DNA of 64,000 bases from Nicotiana tabacum. Its lineage: Eukaryota > Streptophyta > Magnoliopsida > Solanales > Solanaceae. The number at the start of each line of letters is the position of its first letter. The first letter of the stretch is position 1. The notes under the pieces are model-generated. The model had not been told where the DNA came from and searched no databases. It saw only the letters and a program-made list of their open reading frames with translations. Below are positions 36,625 through 48,343 of this stretch, one piece after another. The stretch covers positions 104,633,161-104,697,160 of the forward strand of contig NC_134087.1 of NCBI RefSeq assembly GCF_000715075.1, read 5' to 3'. Position numbers and translations under genes: made by a program.

Positions 36625-36737
36625 TCTAGTTAATATTTGTTTCATCATAAATAAGATTGCTTCTCTTTTGCTTTACATTGTCCGACTTATATCTTAGTCG
36701 CATTTATAATTATCAGCTTTGCACGCTTGTAACAAAA
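36625..36737. other. Short AT-rich spacer
   Basis: Nothing recognised between the pseudogene and the tandem repeat. Confidence 0.4.
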
Positions 36738-37320
36738 GATTCATATCTTGTTTTGAAAAAGTCCAAAATGACGAACCGTTAGATTTCTCAAAAATTAGAT
36801 TTCAATATCTAAAACATACTCAAAACTTGGAATCGTACACCTTCAGAATTGTTCCTGGTGATCTTATAAATTCAACTTTAAATTTCGACATGTTGACAAT
36901 TTTATATTTGCAAGGCTTCACCAAAAAAATTATATCTTGGAGTAGGAATATCGAAATCATGAACCGTTTGATTTTTCGGAAACTAAACTTCAAAATATAA
37001 TAGATATCCAAAATAAAGAATGTAATACCTTAAGAATGTTTTCAGATAATATTTCTAAATAAATGTTAAATCCTAACACGCTGACGATTTATAACTTGCG
37101 TGACTTCACCAAACTTTTGTATCTTGATGTAGTCATGTCGAAATCACGAACCATTCAATTTTTTTTAAACTAAACTTCAAAATCTAAAATATTTCCAAAC
37201 CATAAAATCTAATATCTTAAGGATAGTTTCAGATAACTTCCAAAACTTTTATGTCTTGGTATGGAATCCTCGAGATTACAAGACGTTTTGATTGCCGGAA
37301 ATAAAAATTCAAGAGCTTTA
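36738..37320. repeat. 188-bp degenerate tandem repeat, about 3.5 copies
   Basis: TATCTTG recurs at 36744, 36933 and 37120 and TGTCTTG at 37252; CTTCACCAAA recurs at 36916 and 37104, exactly 188 bp apart. Each unit contains TCGAAATCATGAACCGTTTG-like and AACTTCAAAATATAA-like words. The third unit is shortened by about 55 bp. The 188-bp length is in the usual satellite monomer range. Confidence 0.85.
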
Positions 37321-37831
37321 TTCTCACCAAATATCTTGGGTTCAAGTCTCACTGAATTTGAAATGTCGTTCCAGGTAATCTTCCTTCTTATACTTGTGTT
37401 CCCTTCTGATGCCTTTCTTTCCTTTCCTTTTATTTTAGGAAAGAGGGCGGAATTTAAGACCAACAACCTTGAAGATTTGGCGAACATGAAGACCAAACAA
37501 ATCTCCGGGTTTCAATGCAAATATTTAGTAGTTTCCTAAAAGACTATAATCATTTCATTGAAGATACCAATTTACCATAGAGGCTTGCCCCCTTTAAATC
37601 AAATGGGATCCAAAGTTCAATAGAAGATTGGTATCTCAGCTCAATTTTTAGGTGTTGATTCAATGTATTACATTCTATCATACTTCATTCGAACAACGAG
37701 TGGGGCAGTGTGTATCATTTGAACTTATGCAACTGAATGAAATTTTAAGCTACCTACGTACCTCGGTGAAGAGGATCAAGTCATACCGTAGTTTAGAATG
37801 GATGAGTGTTTTTTATGTCCTAACCTTTTTC
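37321..37831. other. Mosaic stretch with a Tat-type UTR block
   Basis: GCTACCTACGTACCTCGGTG near 37750 and AGTCATACCGTAGTTTA near 37780 resemble a block found in Tat/Ogre untranslated regions (compare AAGGATATGTAGGCAGCTC at 14606 and GAGCCGCCTACATATCC at 62813). The ORF at 37261-37539 has no family features. Host element and edges are not resolved. Confidence 0.4.
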
Positions 37832-39432
37832 TGTTACACCCTATTTTAATACGGGTCAAATTAGAGTATAACATGTTGGAAACCTGAGGTTTAATTAATT
37901 TTAAGGGAGTCACCAACTAATTAGTTCTACGGTGAATTAGGACATCAACAGAAATACTTAAGTCAAACTCCATTTTATGGTCTCAACCTAAAGATTCTAA
38001 GTAAGTGTTTTGAATTTCTTAAAAGGAAGGTTTTTATAGCACCTTTTAAAATCCATCAAAAATTATTAACCGGCTGGTATTTATAGGGACAAATTAGGGT
38101 TCCTCTAGGGTTAGTTTGGGCAGAATTTTAAAGTTCCACAATCAGTAAAAAAATGTTTGAATTTTGAATGTTGGGTGGTCTTCCATGGCAGGTCCATTTC
38201 AAGGGAAAAGAAAGAGAGATAATAGGGAAATTCAGAGAGCTAAAATCGAAAACTAATTAAATTAGTGTATACCTTCTAATATGGCAGAGATTCGCCACAG
38301 AAAATGCCTGAAATAGTGATATTATCGACAACTATGTGAGTATACGATTTGCTTTGGGGTGAAAAAATAACAATGCGTCTGCAAACAAGTCAAAATAAAG
38401 ACAAAAATAGATCTCATTTTCCTCGAAATAGGTGCGCAACGTTGTCATCTTGGGTCGTGGAGGTCAAAATTTGGTTAAAAATGGAAATAGAGCCAAATCT
38501 TGGTTCTGCCATCGCAGAGAAAGAGATGAAGAGAGAGACAAGGAAATGGATAGGTTTTTTGAGTTATAGAAATTTTAAAAGATTAATTACAAAATCATCT
38601 TTGCCTTGGGATTAAAGATTGATGGATCAGATTATTCTAAAAAGTTATACAATAAGAAAAATAAAAGGAATAACAATATTTATTTATGTGATTTTCTGAT
38701 TTTCTAGAAGGATATAAAAGGGTTTAATCCTAGCCATATATTTAAAAGGCCTTGGCTTTTGATGGTGACACGTTGAAGAAGGAGATGGGGTATGGGGTGC
38801 TGCTTGGAATGGTCAAAGAATTAGATTTAGACAATTATTTGGTGACATTAATTAGAAGAGATATGTGCACCTAAAATAGTATGATTTGACCCTTTTTTAT
38901 GTGAATTAATTGAGAGCAGTTACGGTAATTAGTGTGCTGCAAAATTTATAATGGAAACTTAGTTGACCATCAAATAGTCACTTGACATGTGGCAAATGGT
39001 GTGGTAGCACGCGATTTAGCGTGTAAGTGTGAGAGAGGTGTGTGTTAGCCTTGTAAATTCTTAAATTTTCGTGCCTATGTGGCGCTAACATGGAGATTAT
39101 GTGGAGTCTACATGGAACTAAAAATGGAGTAAGTGGGCTATTTGTGGGCTTGTTTGGTCTGATTTTCTTCTTTTTGGGTTAAGAAATCTAGAATATGTAT
39201 TTTGTTTTTAAATAGTCTCTTTGGATCGCAATTGGACTTTGCTAAAGATGACCCAATTTGCATATAAAAATCCTCTTTCTCTTTAGATTAATTTCATTAT
39301 GCTTCCATAATTATAATAATTTATAATAAAATATATTATATCTTATATTTATATAAATTGATAATTGGTGTATATGCATGCATTTATATAGATAGAAAAT
39401 AGAGAAATAAATTATAATTAGCAAATAATTAT
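37832..39432 (-). mobile_element. T1: Tat/Ogre-like LTR, cut by E2
   Basis: It starts TGTTACACCC, and GGGAGTCACCAACTAATTAG near 37907 is the counterpart of the GGCGACTC block at the N2 LTR end, so this is the U5 end of a minus-strand LTR. AAAGGAAGGTTTTTATAGCA near 38021 corresponds to GGGGAAGGTGTTAGGCACCC of T2 (48400), so T1 and T2 are separate copies. E2 inserted at 39432; the rest of T1 is missing to the right of E2. Confidence 0.55.
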
Positions 39433-40308
39433 TGTGATGAACCGGCCGGTCGTCTTAAGAATTAACGCCCCAATCCCCTATTAACTACTTTTCTCAAGTT
39501 TATTTCTGCTATTTTGATTTGCCGGGATATTCGGTTTTGAGTTTCGGAGAGTTTTGGGACACTTCGTCCCCAAAATGAGAGCTTAAGTGTTGGAAAGTTG
39601 ACCGTTGTCGAAACAGTGTGAAGATGGACTCGGAATGGAAATACGATGATTCCATTAGCTCCGTTGGGTGATTTCGGGCTTAGGGGCGTATTCGGATTGT
39701 ATTTTGGAGGTCCGTAGCTAATTTAGGCTTGAAATGCCGAAAGTTGAATTTTTGAAGTTTCCGATTCGATAGTGAGATTTTGATCCGAGGATTAGAATGG
39801 AATTCCAGAAGTTGGAGTAGCTCTGTAGTGTTGAATGTGACATGTGTGCAAAATATCAGGTCATTCAGACAAGGTTTGATAGACTTTTTGATCGAAAACG
39901 TAGTTTTAGAGTTTTTGGGATTCTTAGGCTTGATCAGAAATAGGTGTTTTGATGTTATTTTAAGCATTCCAAAGATTGTAACAAGTTTGAATGAAGTTAT
40001 GGAATATGTTGGAGATTTGGTTGAGCTCCCGGGGGCCTCGGGTGTGTTTCGGATGCTCAAACGGGAACTTTTGGCCTTTGGGAGATTGAACATTTGCTAG
40101 TATTTCTGCAGCAGTGATTTGTTCATTGTGATCGCGTCAGATCACCTGCAACCGCGTAGAGTAAGATTAGACCAGGAACTTTGTTGTGAATTGCGATTGA
40201 AGAGTAAGGAGGGCAATCGCATATGGTGAGTTTGTTGGTCATTCCGTTCGCATGAGGACCATTGCGTTCGCGTAGAAGGATTTAGTGCGGCAGTGGGTGA
40301 TGGAATTT

Positions 40309-40330
40309 ACTCTATGCGATCGCATAGAGT
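40309..40330 (+). other. 22-bp perfect palindrome upstream of the E2 TATA
   Basis: Core CTCTATGCGATCGCATAGAG is flanked by A and T, extending the palindrome to 22 bp. The 3' LTR copy at 48225-48246 has the same core flanked by G and C, so pairing of the outermost base is kept although both bases changed. Confidence 0.9.
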
Positions 40331-40418
40331 TGGTCACGATCGTGTTGCTTTAAGGTAGTTTTCTTATGTGATCACGTAGGGAATTCTGCGATCGCGACTA
40401 AGGATTATCTGGGCAGAA

Positions 40419-40426
40419 TATAAAAT
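40419..40426 (+). promoter_or_regulatory. E2 5' LTR TATA box
   Basis: CTGGGCAGAATATAAAAT: the TATAAAAT follows the CpG cluster directly. The E3 counterpart CTGGGCCAGAACATATAAAT is clearly homologous. Offset from the LTR start is about 0.99 kb. Confidence 0.65.
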
Positions 40427-41277
40427 TTCAAAGTCGAGGGTTTAGCCATTTTTATTAAAACTAAATCTTGGGAGCTCGGATTTGAGCGAAGTTTTGAGGG
40501 ATTTTTAGAGATATTGATTGGGTAACAATTCTTAACTCCTTTTTGCTTGTAACACATTAATCCAAACATGAATTCATCATTTAATTTCGGATTGGATATG
40601 AAAAATTGGGGAAAAATTGAAAGAAAGTTCTTAGGCCTAGAATTCGATTTTTGATTGGGAATTTGACTTTGGATTTGGATAATTTTGGTATGCATGAACT
40701 CTTGAGAGCCTGAGGATTCAGAAAATATAAATTTTACCCGATTCCGAGACGTGGGCCCCAAGGGAAATTTTGGTTATTTTACCTAATTTCGCGTATTAGC
40801 TTAGAATTTCTTTGTAGAATCAGTTACTTGAAGCATTATTTACATTATGCAATTGAATTGAATACATTTGGGATATTTGGAATCGAGTACTCGTACAAGA
40901 GCATGGTTTCGGTTGATTTTGAGTCGGTTCGAGGTAAGTGGCTTGCCTAACCTTGTGTGAGGGACCTTTCCCCTTAGGATTTGGTATATTTGGTAATTGA
41001 AATACCTTGTACGTAAGGTGACGAGTGCGTACTTGTGCTAATTGTTGGAAATTCGGTTTTTATTAAGTAATTACAAGTATGTTTCCGTTCCTGTTTTTAT
41101 TACTTGCACTAGTAAGCCTGTTGTTAGCTTAGGAAAGCATGTCAAAGTGATTTAATTGCTTTATTTGGTCAAACTTCCTTACCTGAATTCTGTGCAGCAT
41201 GCTAGGCTAGAATTACTTGTTTCCTTACTATGAAAGTTGCCATTTCTGAATATTTTCTTGTTGCTGCTGTGTATTTG

Positions 41278-41600
41278 CATTGGGACTCCGGATGTGTGAT
41301 TCCGGTAGCTCCCCCTTGTCTATTTATTTGGGACTACGGATGTGGGATTCCGGTAGAATACCCCACATAGATATATGGAACTACGGGACTACACCCGCTA
41401 GATTCTCCCAGTACTGGGTATTTATATTTGGGACTACGGATCAGGATTCCGGTAGATCCCCATGCACTGATAGTTGGACTACAGGACGGGATCACAGGAG
41501 ATCCTTCGGATATATATGATGGACTACGGGATGGTATCACGGGAGATCCACGGGATAGATGTAATTGGGACTACAGGACAGTATCCTGGAAGGTACCCCG
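41278..41600 (+). repeat. 46-50 bp minisatellite in the E2 LTR
   Basis: Six or seven units beginning GGGACTACGG and containing ATTCCGGTAGATCCCC or ATCACGGGAGATCC. E3 carries the homologous array at 50030-50300 and 57835-58125. Confidence 0.9.
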
Positions 41601-42280
41601 GTTGTTATCTCTGTGTTAAGTTGTATTTCCTTTCCGTGATTATTTTGCCTCTACTCTAGTTGTTGTTGCTCTTTCTATTCTATGTTATTTCTTACAGTTG
41701 CTCTTAATTATACTGTCCTGTTCTAAACTGATATTCTTTGTATTTTATTTAACCTCAATAGGCCCTGACCTTCCTCGTCACTACCCGACCGAGGTTAGGC
41801 TTAGCACTTACTAAGTACCGTCATGGTGTACTCATGCCCCTTCTGCACATGTTTTTCATGTGCAGATCCAGGTACTGCGACTCAGTCCTATCACCCTTGA
41901 GGTGAGGCGACTGCTCCAGCAACTTCGATGTATATCTGCCGCGTCCACAGACCGAGGAGCCCCTTTCTATTCTAGCTTTTAAACATTTGCCCTTCTGTAT
42001 TTCTTTTCCTTGTTAGATATTCTAGAGTTAGAGTACTGTGTAGTGATCCTTAGCTTGTGATTCATGGGTTTCCGGGTCTTGGAGATATGTATTGGTTTCT
42101 GAGAGTTAAATATTGTGTATGCCGAGCGACACTTTTAAACACTATCTTATTACTCTAATTCTGTTTTAAATTGTTTTACTTCCGCAAGTTGGTTTATTTC
42201 CGCTATTTAGGCTTACCTAGTCGTAGGGACTAGGTGCCGTCACGATGGTTCACGGAGGATGAACCGGGTTCGAGACAAGT

Positions 42281-42292
42281 TAATATCAGAGC
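42281..42292 (+). other. E2 primer-binding site (degraded)
   Basis: TAATATCAGAGC, three bases after the LTR, differs from TGGTATCAGAGC only by two G-to-A changes. Confidence 0.75.
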
Positions 42293-42477
42293 TCTAGATA
42301 AATAGGAGTCATGAATCACAAGCGGTTTATTACAGTCTCAATGATCGGTACGGAGACGTCTGTACTTATCTACGAGAGGCTATGTAACAGTTAGAAAAAT
42401 TCCACTTCATTTGATTTCCTTGTCGTGCGATATTTTGACATCACAATTCTAAACTTCTATTTTCTATTCTCTCACAG

Positions 42478-43745
42478 ATGGTGAGGACACGTGCTACCCG
42501 AGATGATAAGGCACCGGCGCCCCCTACTGTAGCCGTTAGAGGCCGGGGCCGGAGTAGAGGCCGAGGACGCGCACGTGGTGCAGCCAAAGCACCTGCACGA
42601 GCTGCCGCCGATGTTCCACCAGTAGTTCCAGTCGGAGTCCAGGCACCTAACATGCCTACTGCTACTACTACTTCAGCTTTTCAGGAGACTCTGGCACAGT
42701 TCATTAGCATGTATACCACTCTGGCTCAGACAGGGTTGCTTCCCCTTGCTGTAGCTACATCTCAGGCCAGGGGAGGAGCAAAGACTCCCGCCATCCGCAC
42801 TCCTGAGCAGCGAGTGCATATTAAGCAGGTCCCTGAGATTATTCTTGTACATCCTGCAGTTCGAGATCAGCCTGAGGATAGGGCAGCAGCTGAGGCTTGA
42901 GAGGTTCAGGAGGTACAACGCTTCTGTATTCAGTGATCTAGCATCAGAGGATGTTCTCAGATTTCTAGATGAAAGTTACTGCATTCTCCGTACCATGGGT
43001 ATATCAGGATCGATCGGGGTTTCCTTCACTACTTTCTAGCTTCGAGGAGCCGCCTATGAGTGGTGGCACACCTATATGTTAGACAGTCTAGATGAGGCTG
43101 CTTCGCTGGCTTGTACTTAATTTTCAGATCTATTCCTGAGAGAGTATATTCCTCAAAGCCTCAGAGACGCATGACGCGCAGAGTTTGAGCATTTACACCA
43201 GGGTACTCTGAATGTCTCAGTGTATGATGTTTGTTACACCCGTTTGGCTAGGCATGCACCAGCCTTGGTTTCTACTGTTGACGAGAGGGTTCGTCGGTTT
43301 ATTGAGGGCCTTATTCCCAGCATCAGGTCTAGCATGGCTCGTGAGTTGGAGATGGATATTTCTTATCAGCAGGTGGTGAGCATTGCTAGGAGGATTGAGG
43401 GTATGCATGCTAGGGATAGAGAGGAGAGGGAGGCCAAGAGGTCTCGAGAGTCGGGCCATTTATCTAGTTCCCGTGCCCCAGTAGCAGGTCGTCATGGTAG
43501 GGGTTATATGAGTCGCCCTGTTCATTCAGCTCTTCCAGCAGCTAGTGGTATTCCAGCTCCTCCTAGGAGCTAAGAAGCCTTATTATGCACCTCCGGTATC
43601 TAGCGCGCCTCTTGTGAGAGGTGCATTCAGAGGTCAGTCCAGCAAACTTGGTCCGAGCTAATCACAGCCACCACGTCCTCCCAAAACTTGTTGTAAGTGT
43701 GGTGACACACGTCATATGGTGAGGGATTTCCCCAAACTTGGGAGG
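42478..43745 (+). pseudogene. E2 gag (frameshift and stops)
   Basis: Starts MVRTRATRDDKAPAPP right after CTCACAG, with an R/G/A-rich tract (RGRGRSRGRGRARG). The first frame ends at 42899; the capsid continues in another frame (LERFRRYNASVFSDLASEDV, then FIEGLIPSIRSSMARELEMD), with several stops between 43037 and 43220. The zinc knuckle near 43690 reads CCKCGDTRHMVRDF, the last ligand being Phe (TTC) where E3 has Cys (TGC). A stop (TAA) at about 43660 faces CAG in E3. Confidence 0.88.
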
Positions 43746-43959
43746 GGTGCACCTCCGCAGATTTCTCAACCACAGCGTGCCCCACAGAGTTCTCAGGCTA
43801 TAGCTACAGCTCCAGTTGCTACCCCACCTGCTCAGCCAGCCAGAGGTGGAGGTCGGGGAGGTAGAGGTTGCCCTAGAAGGGGAGGCCAGGCCCAATACTA
43901 TGCCTTTCTTGCCCGTACCGAGGTTGTTGCCTATGATTCTGTCATCACAGGTATTATAG

Positions 43960-44589
43960 TGGTTTGTCACAGAGATGCATCAGTTCTATCCAGGCTCCAC
44001 TTATTCTTATGTGTCTTCTTATTTTGCTCCACATTTGGGTATAACTCGAGATTCTTTGAGTTACCCTGTTTATGTTTCTACTCTTGTGGGAGATTCTCTT
44101 GTTCTGGACCGTATTTATCGGTCGTGTTTGGTTGGTCTTAGTGGTTTTGAGACCAGAGCCGATTTATTATTGCTCAGCATAGTAGATTTTGATATTATAT
44201 TGGGCATGGATTGGTTGTCACCCCATTATGCTATTCTTGACTGTCACTCCAAAACTGTGACGCTGGTTATGCCAGGTGTACCGCGTGTTGAGTGGATGGG
44301 TACTTTAGATCACACTCCTAGTAGAGTTATTTCTTTTCTTAAAGCTCAGTGTATGGTTGAGAAGAGGTGTGACGTGTATTTCTCTTAAGTGAGAGATGTC
44401 AGTATTGATACCCCTTCAGTTGTTTCAGTTCCAGTAGTACGGGATTTTCCCGATGTGATTCCAGCTGACCTTCCAAGCATGTCGCCTGATAGAGATTTTG
44501 ATTTTGGCATTAATCTGTTGCCGGGCACTCAGCCCATTTCTATTCCTCCGTATCGTATGACTTCTCCTGAGTTGAAGGACCAGTTATAG
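43960..44589 (+). pseudogene. E2 protease and linker (active site lost)
   Basis: The 137-codon stretch 43975-44388 contains YPGSTYSYVS, VDFDIILGMDWL and HYAILDCHSK. Compared with E1 and E3, which read LFD(P/L)GST, a short deletion just before the PGST codons removes the catalytic aspartate and shifts the frame. The linker continues as a separate ORF (44389-44589), ending at a TAG where E3 has CAG (DQLQEL). Confidence 0.88.
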
Positions 44590-45330
44590 GAATTGCTTGA
44601 TAAGGGTTTTATTTTGCCTAGTGTATCACCTTGGGGTGCTCCTGTCCTGTTTGTGAGGAAAAATGATGGTTCTATGCGTATGTGTATTGATTATCGCCAG
44701 TTGAACAAGGTTACAGTGAAGAACCATTATCCTTTGCCTCGTATTGATGATATGTTTGACCAGCTTCATGGCGCATGAGTGTTTTCTAAGATTGATTTGC
44801 GCTCAGGTTACCATTAGTTGAAGATTCGGGAGCTAGATATCCCGAAGACTGCTTTCTGGACTCGGTATGGTCATTGCGAGTTCCTTGTTATGTCATTTGG
44901 GCTAACCAATGCCCCAACAGCCTTTATGCATTTGATGTACAGTGTGTTCCGTCCGTATCTTGACTCGTTGTCATTATCTTTATTGTTGATATTCTGGTGT
45001 ATTCCCGGAGTCGGGAAGATCATGAGCAGCACCTGAGGACTGTGCTTCAGACTTTGAGATAAATTTATATGCTAAGTTCTCGAAATGTGAGTTTTGGTTG
45101 GATTCAGTGGCATTCTTAGGCCATGTGGTATCGAGTGAGGGTATTCAAGTGGATCCGAAGAAAATAGAGGCCGTGCAGAGTTATCCCAGACCATTCTCAG
45201 CTACGGAGATCCGTAGTTTCCTTGGCTTGGTGGGTTACAACTGTCGTTTTGTGGAGGGGTTTTCATTGATTGCAGCCCCCATGACCAGGTTGACCCAGAA
45301 GGGTGCTCCGTTCTAGTGGACGGAGGAGTG
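44590..45330 (+). pseudogene. E2 reverse transcriptase (catalytic Asp changed)
   Basis: Seen: [53 protein letters not shown]. The catalytic box near 44985 reads FIVD in the frame where E1 and E3 have FIDD, so the first aspartate is Val (GAT to GTT). A frameshift lies just upstream. Stops: TGA at about 44777, TAG at 44816 (E1 has CAG) and TAG at 45316. Confidence 0.9.
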
Positions 45331-45334
45331 TGAG

Positions 45335-45823
45335 GTGAGCTTTCATAAGCTCAAGACAGCTTTGACCACAACCCCAATTTTGATATTGCCTACAGGTTCG
45401 AGGTCTTATACGGTCTATTATGATGACTTGGGGATTGGCCTCATAGCAGTGTTGATGCAGGATGGTAGGGTTATTGCCTACGCATCCAGACAGTTCAAGA
45501 TACATGAGAAAAATTACCTTGTCCACAACCTTGAGGTAGCTGCCATTGTTCACGCCCTGAAGATTTGGCGTCATTATTTATACGGGGTTCCCTATGAGAT
45601 TTATACTGACCATCGGAGCTTACAGCACCTGTTCAAGCAAAAGGATCTAAATTTGTGCCAGAGGAGGTGGTTAGAGTTGCTGAAGGACTATGACATCACT
45701 ATTTTGTATCGCCCGGGCAAGGCCAATGTGGTGGCTAATGCTTTGAGTCGCCGGGCAGAGAGTTTGCGGAGTTTGGGTTATTTACCAGCATCGGAGAGGC
45801 CTATGGCGATGTTCAGGCCTTAG
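45335..45823 (+). pseudogene. E2 RNase H domain
   Basis: An open run of 162 codons with [21 protein letters not shown] and VANALSR. The last acidic site is Asn (VANALSR) where E1 and E3 have VADALSR, so an active-site residue is changed. It ends at TAG at about 45821. Confidence 0.88.
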
Positions 45824-47310
45824 CCAACTAGTTTGTGAGATTGGATCTTTCGGAGCCCAGTCGGGTTCTAGCTTGCGTGGTTTCTCGGTCTTCCTTATTT
45901 GATTGTATCAAGGAGCGACAGAATGATGACCCTTATTTGATTGTCCTTAAGGACAAGGTTTAGCATGGTGATGCCATAAATGTGACTATTGGTGATGATG
46001 GGGTATTGAGGATGCAAGGTTGGATTTGTGTACCCAATGTTGATGGGCTTCAGGAGTTGATTTTGGAGGACGCCCATAGCTCGCGGTATTCCATTCATCC
46101 GGGTGCTGCAAAGATGTATTAGGATTTGAGGCAGCACTTCTGGTTGAGGCGGATGAAGAAAGATATAATTGGATTTGTAGCTCGGTGCCTTAACTGCCAG
46201 CATGATGAGCACTAGAGACCGGGTGGGTTGCTTTAGCAGATAGAGATTCCCGAGTGGAAGTGGGAGCGGATCACCATGGACTTTGTAATTGGGCTCCCAC
46301 GGACTGTGAGAAAGTTCAATGCTATTTGGGTGATTGTGGATCGGCTAACCAAGTCTGCTCATTTCATTATTGTGTGTACTACTTATTCTTCGGAGCAGTT
46401 GGTGGAGATTTATATCTGGGAGATCGTTCGTCTGCATGGTATTCCAGTGTCTATCATTTAAGATAGAGGTACTCATTTCACATCACGGTTTTGGAGGGCC
46501 GTTCAGCATGAGTTGAGTACTCGGGTGGAGTTGAGTACAGCATTCCACCTGCAGATGGATGAACAGTCCGAGTGCACTATTTAGATTCTCGAGGATATGC
46601 TTCGTGCATATGTGATTGAGTTTGGAGGGTCTTGGGATCAGTTCTTGCCATTGGCGGAGTTTGCTTACAACAACAGCTATCCAACCAGCATATAGATGGC
46701 ACTGTATGAGGCTTTATATGGTAGACGGTATAGATCCCTGGTAGGTTGGTTTGAGCCGGGTGAGGCTAGATTATTGGGCACAAACTTAGCTCAGGATGCT
46801 TTGGAGAAGGTTAATATGATTCAGGATAGAGTCCATACAGCCCAGTCCAGACAGAAGAGTTATGTGGACCGGAAGGTTCGTGATGTTTCCTATATGGTTG
46901 GAGAGCAGGTTCTACTTTGGATTTTGCCTATAAAAGGCGTTATGAGATTTAGGAAGAAGGGAAAGTTAAGTCCGAGGTTTATTGGCCCTTTTAAGATATT
47001 GAGGCGTGTTGGGGAGGTAGCTTATGAGCTTGCGTTACCTCCCATCTTGGCAGGAGTTCATCCGGTATTTCATGTTTCGATGCTCCGGAGGTATCATAGT
47101 GATCTGTCGCACGTGTTGGATTTTAGTTTAGTGCAATTAGACAAGGATCTATCTTATGTTGAAGAGCTAGTGGCAATAGTGGACAGGCAGATTATAAAGC
47201 TGAGGTCAAAAACATTGCATCAATAAAGTTTTAGTGGCAGGGCCATCCGGTCGAGGAGGCGACCAGGGAGACCGAGCAGGATATGCGCACCCTCATCTTT
47301 TCACTACTTC
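45824..47310 (+). pseudogene. E2 integrase and chromodomain (many stops)
   Basis: Zinc region SIHPGAAKMY*DLRQHF ... CLNC at 46085-46200; core with MDFVIGL, DRGTHF and QSECTI, so the three catalytic acids persist; GPY/F module [13 protein letters not shown] near 46970; chromodomain start [12 protein letters not shown] near 47155. TAG stops at about 45829, 45961, 46120, 46235, 46583, 46693 and 47230 each face CAG in E1 or E3. A frameshift near 47225 leaves the chromodomain tail in another frame. Confidence 0.9.
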
Positions 47311-47363
47311 AGGTATGTCCCTATGCTCGTTCAAGAACGAATGAATGTTTAATTGTAGGAGGA

Positions 47364-48343
47364 TGTGACGACCCGGCCGGTCGTCTTAAGAATTAATGCC
47401 CTGATCCCCTATTAACTTCTTTCCCCAAGTTTATTTCTACTATTTTGATTAGCCGGGATGTTCGGGTTTGAGTTTCGGAGAGTTTTGGGATACTTAGTCC
47501 GTAAATGAGAGCTTAAGTATTGGAAAGTTGACCATACTCGAAATGGAAATTCGATGGTTCCATTAGCTCCATTGGGTGATTTCTGGCTTAGGGGCGTGTT
47601 CGGATTGTGTTTTGGAGGTCCGTAGCTAATTTATGCTTGAAATGCCAAAAGTTGAATTTTTGAAGTTTCCGGTTCGATAGTGAGATTTTTATCCTAGGGT
47701 CGGAATGAAATTCAGGAAGTTGGAGTAGCTCCATATTATTGAATGTGACATGTGTGCAAAATTTTAGGTCATTCGGACGAGGTTTGATAGACTTTTTGAT
47801 CGAAAGCATATTTTTAGAGTTTTTTTGGATTCTTAGGCTTGAATCCGATCAAAAATAGGTGTTTTGATGTTGTTTTGAGCATTTCGAATGTTGGAAAAAG
47901 TTTGAATGAAGTTATGAGATATGTTGGTAGGTTTGGTTGAGGTCCCGGGGGCCTCGGGCGTGTTTCGGATGCTTAAACGGGCACTTTTGGCCTTTGGGAG
48001 ATTGCAGGTTTGTTGGTATTTCTGCAACAGTGATTTGTTCATTGCGATCGCGTGAGATCACCTGCGATTGCATAGAGTAAGCTAAGACCAAGAACTTTGT
48101 TGTGAATTGCGATCGAAGAGTAAGGAGTGTGATCGCATATGGTGAGTTTGTTGGTCATTGCATTTGCATGAGGACCATCGCGTTGACGTAGAAGGATTTA
48201 GTGCGGCGGTGGGTGATGGAATTTGCTCTATGCGATCGCATAGAGCTGGTCACGATCGCGTTGCTTTGACGGAGTTGTCTTATGTGATCGCGTAGGGAGT
48301 TCTGCGATCGCGATTAAGGATTATCTGGGCAGAATATAAAATC
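47364..48343 (+). repeat. E2 3' LTR, first 980 bp only
   Basis: Starts TGTGACGACCCGGCCGGTCG after GTAGGAGGA. It matches the 5' LTR up to GGGCAGAATATAAAAT and then joins T2 sequence. About 1.9 kb of LTR is missing. The break falls at the 3' edge of the TATA box. Confidence 0.92.

Larger units (their letters stand above)
39433..42277 (+). repeat. E2 5' LTR, 2.85 kb
   Basis: Starts TGTGATGAACCGGCCGGTCG and ends GGGTTCGAGACA. A GCGATCGCG word cluster (40120-40400) precedes the TATA box at 40419. An array of about 46-50 bp units spans 41278-41600, and the conserved hairpin CCTCGTCACTACCCGACCGA plus GG lies near 41776. Confidence 0.92.
39433..48343 (+). mobile_element. E2: chromovirus (Ty3/gypsy), plus strand, decayed, 3' LTR truncated
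   Basis: A full 5' LTR (39433-42277), primer site, gag-pol with chromodomain, polypurine tract and the first 980 bp of the 3' LTR are present. The 3' LTR stops at 48343, directly after its TATA box, where T2 begins. LTR sequence and pol show it to be the same family as E3, in opposite orientation. The left flank ends ATTAT, but no right target copy survives. Catalytic damage is the heaviest of the three elements. Confidence 0.93.

Noticed and set aside
37321..37540. Exon-intron structure (CAG|GTAATC ... TTTTAG|GAAAGA)
   Set aside because: Splice-like words without coding character on either side, in repeat-rich DNA.
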